This document shows positions 22,528 through 33,283 of a stretch of 64,000 nt of DNA, in pieces. The notes under the pieces were generated by a model, which saw only the letters and a list, made by a program, of their open reading frames with translations, made no database searches and had not been told where the DNA came from. This stretch comes from Euglena gracilis (taxonomy: Eukaryota; Euglenida; Euglenophyceae; Euglenales): positions 54,494,838-54,558,837 of the forward strand of contig CP154954.1 in assembly GCA_039621445.1 (NCBI GenBank). Reading direction: 5' to 3'. Each line of letters starts with the position of its first letter. Within the stretch, counting starts at the first letter, position 1. A program made the position numbers and the translations under genes.

Positions 22528-22620
22528 GTCCACCCCCCCCCCTCTAACAAAGTTTTTGAGCCCCCCTTCCAAAAAAAAATTCATTCAAATATGAAGGAAA
22601 TGATTCGAAACCCACCCAAA

Positions 22621-23040
22621 GGAGGTTAGGCAGGGGGGGGGGGCTGTGGACCCCCCGGTGAAGTTCACCGGTGAACATTCACCGGGGGGGGGGGGTACTT
22701 TCGGCGGTGAAGTTCACCGGTGAACTTCACCGTTTTGATGGTTGAGGGTGAAATTTTCATGGGTAAAATTTTGCTCCTTTCCTCTCAAAATGGTCATTTT
22801 GAGGTTGATGCTTCATGGAAATTTATCGAAATTTCCGAAAACTTGCCCAAAATGCCATTTTTGGCCATTTTTGGCCAAAAAAGTGCTCTCTTGGTGAACT
22901 TCACCGGTGAAGTTCACCGATGGGTTAGGCAGGGGGGGGGGAGGGGGTGCGGGACCCCCCGGTGAACTTTCAAACGGTGAACTTCACCATAGGGGGGGGG
23001 AGGGGGGGTCAAAATGACCAAAGTCTACTGCCTGATCTCC
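22621..23040 (-). mobile_element. 420-bp MITE, second copy (inverted)
   Basis: Reverse-complement copy of 20367-20806: starts GGAGGTTAGGCAGG, ends CTGCCTGATCTCC, with AAA on both sides as a 3-bp TSD (22618-22620, 23041-23043). Contains the same GGTGAACTTCACCGGTGAAG palindromes. The pair forms a long inverted repeat around 1.8 kb. Confidence 0.88.
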
Positions 23041-23099
23041 AAATGCCTTCGCCCTGTCGTTGGGCCGGGTATGGGACACTATCAGGGGGGGGTAGGGTA

Positions 23100-23222
23100 A
23101 TGGTGGTCACTGGCGACTAGTCAGCCCAACCACCAATGGTCGCTATCGACCATTTTCCAGTTGCTGGTCGCCAACGACCACCAAAAACCAAAAAGTCCAT
23201 TGGCAATTTCTCGCTCGGGGCC
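23100..23222. repeat. S-type terminus remnant
   Basis: GGTGGTCACTGGCGACTAGT and CTGGTCGCCAACGACCACC, then TTTCTCGCTCGGGGCC as an S-like right end. No matching left end nearby. Confidence 0.6.
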
Positions 23223-23310
23223 CCAAAAAAGAACTAAGCTGGATTCCCTTGAGCACCTTCCCACAAAGGGATTTTGAAACCGTGTTCAGTCCACGATGTC
23301 AGCGTCGTGA

Positions 23311-23398
23311 AAAGCGTGTTCAGTCCACGTGTACAATGTCAATAAACGTGTTCTGAACACGTTTATTGACACTGTACACTGTGGATTGAACACGCTTT
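23311..23398. repeat. 44-bp-arm hairpin with CGTGTTC units
   Basis: Arms of about 44 bp meet at AACGTGTTC-T-GAACACGTT (centre 23354), with a few mismatches. A further AACGTGTTCTGAACACGTT lies at 23411-23429. Function unknown. Confidence 0.8.
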
Positions 23399-25420
23399 CT
23401 TCCACAAAAAAACGTGTTCTGAACACGTTTCATTCCCCAGAGGGAAACGGACAAAAAGGTCACAAGAGTAGTCAATGCCGAAGGCTGACGAGGTTCATGA
23501 GGGTGCGCGCTTTGGCCATCCTTGCCTTGCACACAAAAGGGGCGCCCCCCCTCCCCCCGCTAGACAACCAATGGCGCCGAAGGTTTTTACGGCGTTTACC
23601 TGCATCCTTGCCTTGCATGGGCGCCTTCGACAAAACAACCCCAATAAGAGGTTTAACTCAAAAAATTTTGCAATGAGGGTTTCGTACACCATCGGGGGGG
23701 GGGGTCAACAAAATTCCTTTAGGACCAACCTGCCAGGTCCCGAGGCAGGGGTATGGGACACTATCGGGATCGGGGGGGGGGGAGGCATTATCGGGGGGGG
23801 GGGCATTGGTGTAGAAATGGGGGGGGGGCAGGGGGCAGCCGCCCCCGAGATTTTTTCATGTGTGGGGGGAGTTAGGGCGGTGCATTGGTGCACACGGTAG
23901 GAACCTGGCCAGCGTACATAGAAAAATACTGCAAAGAAACAGCAATATGTGACCGTGCATCCATAGACGCCGGTCCAGGCGCGAAACCAGAACCCCCGAT
24001 ACACCAACGCCCGAACCAGCGTCCCAGGCACCGGCTTCACACCCTTTGTGAGTTTGACCCAAAAATTATGTGTTTTTGAAGCATTTTGGCCCATTTCGAG
24101 TTCACCCTTCGATGAAGAGAAATTTTGTCTCGCTGTTTCCCTTTTTTGACCTTTTTTGACCTTGTTTTTTTCAAAAAAAAACTTCTTTTAAAAAGGAATG
24201 ATTTTTTAAAGAACAAAAAACACCAGCTCTGCCTCCAATTGCAAAATCCCTTTGTGTGCAAGGCAGGGCTGCCATGGGTAAACAGTGGTGTTGCACCTGG
24301 GTAAAAGCCGCTGTTTAAGGGTGAACATGTTGAGAAACCAATGCTCTTTCTCAATTGTGAACCGTAAAATAACAAAATCCCAGGTGTGCAGGGCAATGCA
24401 TGATGGCCCCGGGCGGATGATTGGCTATGACGATCCCGGAGGTCGTACCGACCATGGTCGGCCCGACCTATGGTCGGCCCGACCATGGTCGGCCCGACCT
24501 GGCCGTTATCGACCACTGGAGGTCGGGCCGACCAGGTCGGCCCGACCTCCAATCAACCGCATTACCCCCCCCCTTTTTTGAAATTTAAGCCGGCGTTTGA
24601 GACGCCGGGCTCAGGACAGAACCGGCGTCCCCCCCCACGGGCTTTCGGACGCCGGTTCTGTCCTAAAGCCCGGCGTTAGGAACGCCGGCTTTGTCCAAAG
24701 CCCGGCGTCCGATTTTCATTCCTAAAAATGTCACCAAAAGTGCCCAAAAGTGGCCCTAAGGTGCTGGTATGAGTGTTTCAACCATCAAGGACAATGAATT
24801 TTGCCATCTGGGGACCACTAGGGTGGATATCCAAATTTGGTGAAAATTGGCCCAGATTTGGAAATAGAGTACCGTGCACCGTGGAAAGGTCTGATGAGCA
24901 CCGCTGGTCGTCTGTTGAAAAGAGCTTTCGATCGAGGGGTAACTTGGTACCCTAACGTTGCACGCAGCCCGAGATACGCTCGCGATCGTCGGATCGGACA
25001 GAATCTGAGTCGAAATTTCTCGCAATTTTCAGTGATTTTTGGTTTAAGATGCTTAATAAACCTTACATAAACGTTTTTCCTCTTCGAATCAACGACCTGA
25101 GGGCCTTGGGGGGGCACCAGAGTTGTGAAATTAGGATTCCCCACTGACAGAAAATAAGACCTCCAGGCGACGTGGCTGAATTTGGTGGTGATCGCCAGTC
25201 GTCTGATGAAAAGAGCTTTCGATCGAGGGGTGATTTTATACCTGGACGATTGACACAGCCAGAAATACCCTCGCGATCGCCGGAATTTGGTGAAGTGCAA
25301 ACTGGTGTGACATTGCAGTTAAGTGGTCGGAGATTGGCCCTAGGAGTGTCCTTTGGCCGAAGGGTGGGGACGCCGGTTCTGTCCTGAGCCCGGCGTCTCT
25401 AAAACGCCGGCTTAAACAAG

Positions 25421-25535
25421 AGGTCTCGGACGCCGGTTCTGTCCAAAGCCCGGCGTTCCAAACGCCGGTTCCGTCCTTCGGACGGAACCGGCGTTTGGAA
25501 CGCCGGGCTTTGGACAGAACCGGCGTCCGAGACCT
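25421..25535. repeat. perfect 56-bp-arm hairpin, 3-nt loop
   Basis: Left arm 25421-25476 and right arm 25480-25535 are exact reverse complements around TTC. The arms are built from GCCGGTTCTGTCC and GCCCGGCGTTCC words that recur singly at 24588-24715 and 25365-25412. A perfect palindrome of this size should be unstable in cells unless recent or maintained. Confidence 0.97.
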
Positions 25536-25656
25536 CTTTTTTGTAGTAAAGCCCCCCCTCAAAATTTGATTCTCTTAATTTGGCTGAAAATGCATAAAAA
25601 CACATTGGAATGACCTCAAAACTGTCAAAAAACGTCCCATTTTTGAAAAAATTCGA

Positions 25657-26995
25657 TTAGAGTTAGGGTTAGGGATACAGTTATGGTTAGGGTTAGGGAT
25701 ACAGTTAGGGTTAGGGTTAGGGATACGGATAGGGTTCGGGTTAGGGTTAGGGTTAGGGTTAGGGTTAGGGTTAGGGTTAGGGTTAGTGCTAGGGTTAGAG
25801 CATAGCTGGCACTTCGTTTAAAACGAAGTCATTTCCCCTCCTACCTTCTCCTCCTTGTCTTGGTTTAATCCGGTTTCTCTCCCCTTCCGAAAAAATCGAA
25901 GTAAAAAAAAACACGTTTTTTTTAAAAAAAACATGTTTTTTTTAAAAAAACAAAAAAAACGCCAGGGCAAAATTTTTTTTTGCTTTTAATTTTAGCTTTT
26001 TTTGCCCATCCCAAACACAAAAAGCATAGTTAAATTCTGCCTTTTGTTCCCGCGCTCTGTCAAAAAAGGACCTAGTTTGGAATGGTTTCCAGCCAAAATG
26101 GCAGAAAAATGCCCTATTTTGACCATTCTTGTTGAAGACAACCAAAAGTATTGGTTTTCAAGTCATTTGAGCTAAGATTGGTTCACCCTTGCGATCAAAG
26201 GCAAAATTTGGACCATCATTTTCCCCTTTGTTTATTTTCCCCTTTGTTTTTTTTGACGTTTTTTTTGTTTTTTTTAATAAAAAACAAAAAAAACGTTTTT
26301 TTTTAAAAAAAAAAAACGCCAGCTATGGGTTAGAGTTAGGGTTAGGGTTTCGGTTAGGGTTAGAGTTAGGGTTAGAGGGTTAGGGATAGGGTTAGAGTTA
26401 GGGTTAGGGATACGGTTAGGGCTGGGGATTAGGGTTAGGGTTAGGGATACGGTTAGTGTTACGGTTATTGTTAGGGTTAGGGATACGGCTAGGGTTAGAG
26501 TTCGGGCCAGGGATACGGTTTGAGTTTGGGTTGGGGATACGGTTAGGGTTAGGGATGCAGTTAGGGTTAGGGTTAGGGATACGGATAGGGTTCGGGTTAG
26601 GGTTAGAGTTAGGGTTAGGGCTAGGGTTAGAGTTAGGGTTAGGGATACGGTTAGGGCTGGGGATTAGGGTTAGGGTTAGGGATACGGTTCGGGTTAGGGT
26701 CAGGGTTAGAGTTAGGGTTAGGGATACGGTTAGGGCTGGGGATTAGGGTTAGGGTTAGGGATACGGTTAGCGTTAGAGTTCGGGCCAGGGATACGGGTTG
26801 AGTTTGGGTTGGGGATACGGTTAGGGTTAGGGATGCAGTTAGGGTTAGGGTTAGGGATACGGATAGGGTTCGGGTTAGGGTTAGGGTTAGGGTCAGGGTT
26901 AGGGTTAGGAATATGGTTAGGGTTAGGGTTAGAGTTCGGGTTAGGGATACGGTTAGGGCTGGGGATTAGGGTTAGGGTTAGGGATACGGTTAGGA
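25657..26995 (+). repeat. telomere-like TTAGGG arrays inside P3
   Basis: Two blocks, 25657-25805 and 26329-26995, of TTAGGG and variants (TTAGAG, GGGATACGG, GGGCTGGGGATTAGGG). The second shows higher-order repetition of about 180-370 bp. They are separated by unique AT-rich sequence with homopolymers (about 25806-26328). As they lie inside a TIR element with a TSD, they are interstitial and apparently travel with the element. Confidence 0.92.
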
Positions 26996-27772
26996 TATTT
27001 TGGGCGGTAGGGGGGGTCCCCCCCCCCCCCCCCCCCGGAGGAGGCCGTAGGCCGACTAAGTTAGCACAAAGGGAGTTTGTTGGGGGGCGCGTTTTGGCCA
27101 TCCTTGCCTTGCACACACAAAAGGATTTTGTTCGGATGCGCGTTTTGGCCACCCTTGCCTTGCACACACAAGGGGATATTGTTATTTTGGGCGGGGGGGG
27201 GGTCCGGGGGGGGGGGCCGGCCCCCCCCCCCGGAGGAGGCCGTAGGCCGACTAAGTTAGCACAAAGGGAGTTTGTTGGGGGGCGCGTTTTGGCCATCCTT
27301 GCCTTGCACACACAAAAGGATTTTGTTCGGATGCGCGTTTTGGCCACCGTTGCTTTGCTCACACACGGGTATATTGTTATTTTGGGCGGGGGGGGTCCGC
27401 GGGGGGTCCGGCAACCCCCCCCCGGAGGAGGCCGTAGGCCGACTAAGTTCATTAGGGTCTCTTTCTTTAACATGGGACGTTTTTTTGCCAGTTTCAAGCT
27501 CATTCCAATGTTTTTCCATGCATTTTGAGTTAAATTTTACTGAATACTGATTCAATTTCCCGGGGGGGGGGGCTTAAATTTCAAAAAAGGGGGGGGGGCA
27601 ATGCGGATGATTGGAGGTCGGCCCGACCAGGTCGGCCCGACCTCCAATGGTCGATAGGCCATAGCCAATGGTCGGCCCGACCTAGGTCGGCCCGACCTAG
27701 GTCGGCCCGACCATGGTCGGTACGACCTCCGGGATCGTCATAGCCAATCATCCGCACGGAGCCATGCATGAT

Positions 27773-28807
27773 GTTTTGCAATGCAAAATTAAGGGCAGGG
27801 GCTCGTGCAGCGACATACCATGCCCCCACCCTCCCAAGCTATTCCTGTCCCTGGGACCCTTTGCGGCCCAATGGGAACAGTACGGGGGGAACAGCTCGGT
27901 GGGGGGGGGACCTAGGTCCCCCCTATTCCCATTCCCGAACCTCGGGCAACCCAAAAGGGGTCATTTTTGGCAACTTTTTTGGATGTTCGCAAAATAAATG
28001 GTACATTGGGGGTGTATCCCCCGCGACCCCCCCCCGCGACCCCCCCCTCCCGCGACCCACACATAGAGGGTTTCTGGATCTCAATAGGAGCCAAAAATGG
28101 CACCTAATTAGGAACATGCACCCAAATTAGGAATCAAACTTGCGAAAAAATGTGTGATAAATTCCTAATTGTATCTATTTTTGCCCAAAAGTTCTAAAAA
28201 TAGGTCACATGTGACGTTGTATGTGAGGTCACATTGGTCACACGTGACCCGTTCCCGTTGCCCGTTAAAAATTCCACGTTCCCCCCGCGACCCCCCCCCC
28301 CGCGACCCGTACACCCCCATAAAGCACATTTGCCAAAAAGTAATTGTGAAAACGTCCCAAATACGTCGATCTTCGAGAAACTTTTTTTGGGAAGTTCTTT
28401 ATGAAAGTGCCATGGGGAAAGTACAATGGTGGGAGGTACACAATGGGGGGACATGCTTGCGGATGGCCGGGCGAGGTGCATTCTTCTTGGGACCAGGTGC
28501 ATTCTGTCCCCCCCCCCATTATGTACCCCCCCATGGGGTGCATAGGGGGGTCGGCACGCCGTGGCGAGCCGTCCGGCTAGGGGGGGGGGGAGGGGGGGTT
28601 TTTGGCGTGGCGAGGGGGTCCCGGATGGGGGGGGGGGAGGGGTGCGCGGGGGTTTCCCAAGAAAATTTTCTTTGGCGCGGCTGACATGGCGTGGCGAGGG
28701 GGTCTGAAAAGGGGGGGGGAGGGGGGGGTAAAATGGCGTGGCGAGGGGGGCGGTGAGGGGGGGGGGAGGGGTGTGCCGACCCCCCATAATAATGGGCTGC
28801 CTACCCC
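27773..28807. other. repeat-rich spacer with Q-like fragments
   Basis: Begins with a Q-type end (TA|CCATGCCCCC at 27816). Then come CCGCGACCCC repeats (28020-28060, 28280-28310), a part resembling Q (CAAAAAGTAATTGTGAAAAC), and a G-rich minisatellite with GGCGTGGCGAGGGGG (28555-28770). No coding sequence supported. Confidence 0.45.
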
Positions 28808-30170
28808 CATGGGGGGGTAGGCAGTGCGGGGGGGGGGGGGGGCGGACCCCCCGGTGAAGTTTCCCGGTGAACGTTCACCGGGGGGGGGGGTACTTTCGGC
28901 GGTGAAGTTCACCGGTGAATTTCACTGTTTTGATCACATATGGCATAAAGTGGAGCCCCCACAGTACTGTGGGGGGTAAGTGTGGGGGGGTGTGGGGGGT
29001 AAGTGTGGGGTGACAGTGGGGGAGTGTGGGGTGACAGTGGGGGGGAGTGGGGGTGACAGTGGGGGGGAGTGTGGGGGGGGGTGGAGTGACAGTGGGGGGG
29101 AGTGTGGGGTGACAGGGGGGGGGAGTGTGGGGGGTTTTGTGTTGGGGGCGACAGTGTGGAGTGACAATGGGTGGCAAGTGTGGGGTGATGTGGGACACTT
29201 CACTATTGGAGGCTAGGCACAGCGGGGGGGGGGGGCTGGGGGGGGGGCGAGCGGCCGCGCGGGCGGCCGCGCGGGGGGGGGGGGGGGGGGGGGGGGCCCG
29301 AGGGCGGCCGCGCGGCGGAACGCATCCTAAAATCGGTGACTTTCGGGTCCAAAAAGTGGTCATTTTTTGCAATTTTTGGGCCATTTTTGACCCAAACAGT
29401 GCTTTTTTTGGCCACGCGCAGAGCGGGCGGCCCCCAAATTTGCCATTTTGTGTCCGAAAATGGTCATTTTTGGTCATTTTTGGGCCTCAAAAAATCGTGA
29501 TTTTTTCACCAAATTTTTTTTTTCTTGGCTATGCTAGGCACAGGGGGGGAGGGGGGGGGCCCTGGGGGGCGCGGCGCGGGCCGCCGCAGGGGCCGCGCGG
29601 GGGGGGGGGAGGGGGGGGGGTCCCGGGCCCCCCCGAGCGGCGCGCCTAGCCTCCATTGTGCTCTGCAATATTGAACATTTTTAAACCGCAGACTTTTAAC
29701 CATCAAAACGAGAGATGGCATAAAGTGGAGCCCCCACAGTACCCCACAGTACTGTGGGGTGCCCCACACTCCCCCCCCCCCACTGTCACCCCACACTTAC
29801 CCCCCACACTCCCACACTTCCCCCCCCCACTCCCCCCCACCGTGACCCCACACTTACCCCCCACACTGCCCCCCCACTGTCCCCCCACACTTACCCCCCC
29901 ACACTTCCCTTTTGTGGATGGGTGAAATTTTGCTCCTTTCTTCTCAAAATGGTCATTTTGAGGTTGATGGTTCATGGATTTTTTTCGAACTTTCCGAAAA
30001 CTTGCCCAAAATGTCATTTTCGGCCATTTTTGGCCCAAAAAGTGCCAAAGGTGCTCTCGCGGTGAATTTCATCGGTGAAGTTCACCGTTGGGCTAGGCAG
30101 AGGGGGGAGGAGGTCCGGGACCCCCCAGTGAACTTTCAAACGGTGAACTTCACCCATAGGGGGGGGGAAT
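28808..30170 (-). mobile_element. MITE copy split by a 1-kb insertion
   Basis: 28808-28930 and 29925-30165 are the two halves of another GGTGAAGTTCACC MITE (as at 22621-23040). Between them lie GTGGGGTGACAGTGGGGG-type minisatellites in opposite orientation (28975-29130 and 29755-29905), each preceded by the same GGCATAAAGTGGAGCCCCCA sequence, and a further MITE at 29208-29654. The outer end near 30170 has decayed. Confidence 0.7.
29208..29654 (+). mobile_element. GGAGG MITE copy 1, 3-bp TSD
   Basis: Ends GGAGGCTAGGC and GCCTAGCCTCC, TSD ATT on both sides. The interior has GAGCGGCCGCGCGGGC-type GC blocks at each end and an AT-rich middle (AAAATCGGTGA.. to ..CTTGGCTATGCTAGGCACAG). 447 bp, non-coding. 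Confidence 0.9.
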
Positions 30171-30291
30171 AAAAAATGTCTAGGGGGGTAAAATTATTGG
30201 TGGTTGTAACGACCAGTCGGCAGCGACCACCAATGGTCGCCAGCGACTGACTAGTCGCCAGAATTTGGTCGCGACCAAATTCTATAAGAAA

Positions 30292-30384
30292 AAGCGGGGT
30301 CCGATCACGATTCCCGGTGGAGAAACGGGGGGCGCCGTAGGCGCCCCCCGTTTCTCCACCGGGAATCGTGATCGGACCCCGCTT
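30292..30384. repeat. perfect 45-bp-arm hairpin, 3-nt loop
   Basis: Arms 30292-30336 and 30340-30384 are exact reverse complements around GTA; the centre is GGCGCCGTAGGCGCC. It interrupts the left terminus of V. Confidence 0.97.
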
Positions 30385-30670
30385 TTGTCTTAAAACCGTT
30401 AACCAAGTTCACGGGCTTCCTCGCAGTAGGCAAGCGCTTCCTAACGAGATGCCTAGGGGGTCAAAAATCTCGTTTTTGGCGTTCACGGGTGAACTTTGGC
30501 CGTTCACGGGTGCCGTAGTGCGCACCCGTGAACGGAATTTCCGTCCACGGCTGCCGTGCGTGCACCCGTGAACCGACCACGGTTGCGCAAGGTGTTACCC
30601 GTGATCGGAATTTGAATTTTTTGGGTTTTTAACATTTGTGTTTCTGTCTGTCTGCTGCTTTTCCCCACAG

Positions 30671-31271
30671 TCCGATGAAGCGTTTTGCCAACATGATGGA
30701 AGCACAGATGCCCCGCCCCCCCAACGTAGATGAATTTCTGGCTGTTTTACGTGGTGCCGGCTCCCTAGGAGCTGCTGCGGTGGATGCCCTTTTAGGCAGT
30801 CTCCCCACCGGTGGTCAAAATTGTGACTTGGGCCCCAAGAACCATGCCGCAGTAAAGTGTTTTTTGGAGTATATGGATGTTTGCAACCGGCATGGCGTTG
30901 TTTTTGGCTCTTTGGACGAAGTTTTGGTGGGATGGGCCAGATGGTGCGTTGATGCTCGTGAACTTTTCAAGACGCAGCAGGAAGCCGATGCCTGGGTCCA
31001 GACAAGGCAGGAGAAGGTAGGAAAAGATGGGAGCCTTCGCTCCATGCCAGTGTCCAGTTTTCGGACCTATGTAAATGCTGTAAGCAACATTTACAAGGCA
31101 TTGGCTCCCGTTTATGCCATCATTGTACCATCGTCTGTGTCCCAGTTCCTGCAGTTCAATGCGTTAATGAAGCCACTCGTCACGCACGAAAGGGCCAAAA
31201 AAGCAATGGAGGCCAAGGGTGGGTTGACAAACACAGTTTTGCAGGCGGACGAGTTGCTCACAGTTTTGAAC
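30671..31271 (+). CDS. 200-codon exon in element V, possible recombinase N-terminal domain
   Basis: A strong acceptor (TGCTGCTTTTCCCCACAG|) precedes an open frame starting MKRFANMMEAQMPRPPNVDE and running to LNV; a donor AAC|GTATCA is likely at 31272. The frame is open for 200 codons with balanced composition, unlike the repeat frames around it. The pattern FLEYMDVCNRHGVVFGSLDE .. SSFRTYVNAVSNIYKA .. ADELLTVLN resembles the helical core-binding domain before the catalytic part of tyrosine recombinases (Crypton/DIRS-like), but no catalytic Arg/His/Tyr is present. Tentative; it could be an unrelated host exon. Confidence 0.5.
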
Positions 31272-31890
31272 GTATCATTTTGTGTGTGCTGAGCTGCGTC
31301 GCGCGCCGAAAAAAGCGTGGATTTGTCAGGGTTGTCGTTGAGTTATCCGTCCTGTTGTTCCTCTGACCATGCCGAAAGGCATCGCGAGCATGTGCCTCGC
31401 ACCGAAATTTAGTTTGCCGCGTGTCAGTTCCCTATGCCACCTCTTGCATTCCTGCCCCCACCCCTCAAGTTCACCAGGTTCGCCATTTGTTTCAAATCCT
31501 CTTCCCTACTGCATAAATCTTTTCCCTTTTTTAAAGGCAAAATTCCGTCCACGGCTGCCGTCTGTGCACCCGTGAACCGACCACGGGTGCGCATATGTGA
31601 AAACGGGGTCCGTTCACGGGTGCCGTAGTGCGCACCCGTGAACGCACCCCGTTTCCTCACGTGGGGAAGCCCGTGAACGGTTAACGGTTTTAAATTCAAA
31701 TTCACCAGCGACTGGTCGTAGCGACCACCAAAAAGTCTATGGCCAGTTTCTCGCTTGGGGCCACGCTGGCGGCCAGTTGTCGGCCATCCGTCAGGGTTGC
31801 ATATAGAAATATAGGGATATAGGAGATATAGGTATGGGCATAGGTAGAGGCATAGGTTTTTCCACCTCCTATATCTCCTATATCTCCTAT

Positions 31891-32354
31891 GGAGGCTAGG
31901 CACAGCGGGGGGGGGGATGGGGGGGGCGAGCAGCCGCGCGGGCGCGCCGCGGGCGGCCGCGTGGGCGGCCGCGCGGGGGGGAGGGGGGGGGGAGGGGTCC
32001 GAGGGCGGCCGCGCGGGCGGCGCGCATCCTAAAATCGGTGATTTTCGGGTCCAAAAAGTGGTCATTTTTTGCCATTTTTGGGCCATTTTTGACCAAAAAA
32101 GTGCTTTTTTGGCCGCGCGGCCCCCAAATTTGCCATTTTATGTCCGAAAATGGTCATTTTTGGCATTTTTGGGCCTCAAAAAAGTCGCGATTTTCACAAA
32201 AATTTTTTTCTTGGCTATGCTAGGCACAGTGGGGGGGGGGTCCAGGGGGTTGGGGGGGTGGGGGCGAGCGGCCGCGCGGGCGGCCGCGCAAGGGCCGCGC
32301 AGGGGGGAGGGGGGGGGGGTCCCGGACCCCCCCTGAGCGGCGCGCCTAGCCTCC
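31891..32354 (+). mobile_element. GGAGG MITE copy 2, 3-bp TSD
   Basis: GGAGGCTAGGC..GCCTAGCCTCC with TAT on both sides (31888-31890, 32355-32357). 464 bp, same internal organisation as copy 1. Confidence 0.9.
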
Positions 32355-32852
32355 TATATGTCGTGACCAAAAACAATTTTTGGGGGGAAATATGAACGAC
32401 ATTGCAAGGATTTGTTTGCCCGTGTTTTTGTTGGATGCATTATCACCCAACCTTCTTTGGAGCTTCATGTCTTCCATTCCGAAGAAACTATGTCTTCCTC
32501 CAAGCCGAAAAATGTGAAAAAAAATAGCTTTTTTGGCCAATTTTCGGGTCGGGGCGGCAATTTTCATGGGAAAAAAATGTTGGAAAAATCAATACATTTT
32601 TTTTCAGCCCATTTTCCCACGGCAAATTCGCCCATACGCCCACTTATATCTCAAAAAAAGCCCGTGTCAGACCCAAAAGAAAGGCTGCGTAACAAAAAGG
32701 AGGGAGATGTTCAGAACCTCTTTGACCACGCAAACCCTTTCCTGTTGCATCGCCAGTTTGGAGTATGCATTTGCACCCCGCCCATAAATGACACCCCCTA
32801 GGGGGTTTTCAGGGCGTGGTAGTTTGAAAAAAACCAAAGAGTGTAGATGCAT

Positions 32853-33283
32853 CAGGGCTGGATAGAGGTAGAGGGATAGAGGTAGAGGTAGAGGATGAGG
32901 TCACCTCTACCTCTACTATCCCTCTATGTCACCTCAATGTGAAACTTTTAAGGAAAGTGGCTTATCAAAGAAAATTTATGCCAAATGAAGGCAATTTTAT
33001 GGGAAAAAAATCAGAAATTGGCCATTCTTGTCACAAATCTCTCATGGCAATTTTTGAAACCACCCATTCGGATATTTTTTCTCATTCATAACCTGAATAA
33101 GATGCGTTGAGACGCTAATTTGCCAAATTTGAGGCATTTGAGGCATTTGGAGCCTTTTGTGGCTCTTATTGATGCCAATTTATGACATTTTATGGACATA
33201 GAGGTGACATAGAGGTAGAGGTAGAGGTGGGTCAGATAGAGGTAGAGGACTTTCACCTCTACCTCTACCTCTGTCCAGCCTTG
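32853..33283. mobile_element. nested hAT-like element, GATGCAT TSD
   Basis: Ends CAGGGCTGG and CCAGCCTTG; GATGCAT on both sides (32846-32852, 33284-33290). Subterminal GAGGTAGAGGTAGAGG repeats occur in both orientations. After its removal the flanks read on as a short open frame (..DAYNRDVSLWPSDRLTEAKR..) ending in a stop at about 33362. Confidence 0.75.

Larger units (their letters stand above)
24405..27763. mobile_element. P3: complete 3.4-kb P element, perfect 9-bp TSD
   Basis: Ends GGCCCCGGGCGGATGATTGG and inverse (..CATCCGCACGGAGCC), flanked by ATGCATGAT on both sides (24396-24404, 27764-27772). Palindrome arrays (GGTCGGCCCGACCATGGTCG) sit behind each end. From left to right the core holds: GCCGGCGT-type inverted repeats, a pair of diverged 300-bp direct repeats (about 24840-25300, sharing AAAAGAGCTTTCGATCGAGG), a 56-bp-arm hairpin, telomere-like arrays, and the CCATCCTTGCCTTGCACA minisatellite. 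No transposase is apparent. TSD size fits Mutator-like elements. Confidence 0.88.
30279..31706 (+). mobile_element. element V: gene-bearing palindrome-ended element
   Basis: Inverted ends share TTAAAACCGTTAACC and TTCACGGGCTTCC. Next inward on each side is a hairpin GTTCACGGGTGCCGTAGTGC / GCGCACCCGTGAAC (30502-30533 and 31614-31645) and TTCCGTCCACGGCTGCCGT (direct copies near 30539 and 31542). It is 1.4 kb and holds a 600-nt open exon. Either V encodes part of its own mobility enzyme or it has captured a host exon. Confidence 0.6.
30190..31764. mobile_element. S-type right terminus carrying an insertion
   Basis: 30190-30278 and 31707-31764 together make an S-type right terminus (AATTATTGGTGGT.., palindrome steps, ..TTTCTCGCTTGGGGCC). 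Element V sits between them. The matching left end is not seen in the window. Confidence 0.55.

Noticed and set aside
20367-23040. Composite transposon with the two inverted MITEs as its ends
   Set aside because: Each MITE has its own TSD (ATA and AAA), so they inserted separately; no TSD surrounds the pair.
24818-25300. 160-codon minus frame with an internally repeated RSKALF segment
   Set aside because: It results from two diverged direct repeats in P3; no splice sites, domain or start support it.
25657-26995. A chromosome end
   Set aside because: The array is interrupted, degenerate, continues into unique DNA on both sides and lies inside an element with a TSD.
26730-27528. Long frames with GLGL/NPNP periodicity
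   Set aside because: They are read-throughs of TTAGGG-type repeats.
28577-29649. Proline- and glycine-rich frames
   Set aside because: Homopolymer C/G runs translate to Pro/Gly; no conserved sequence.
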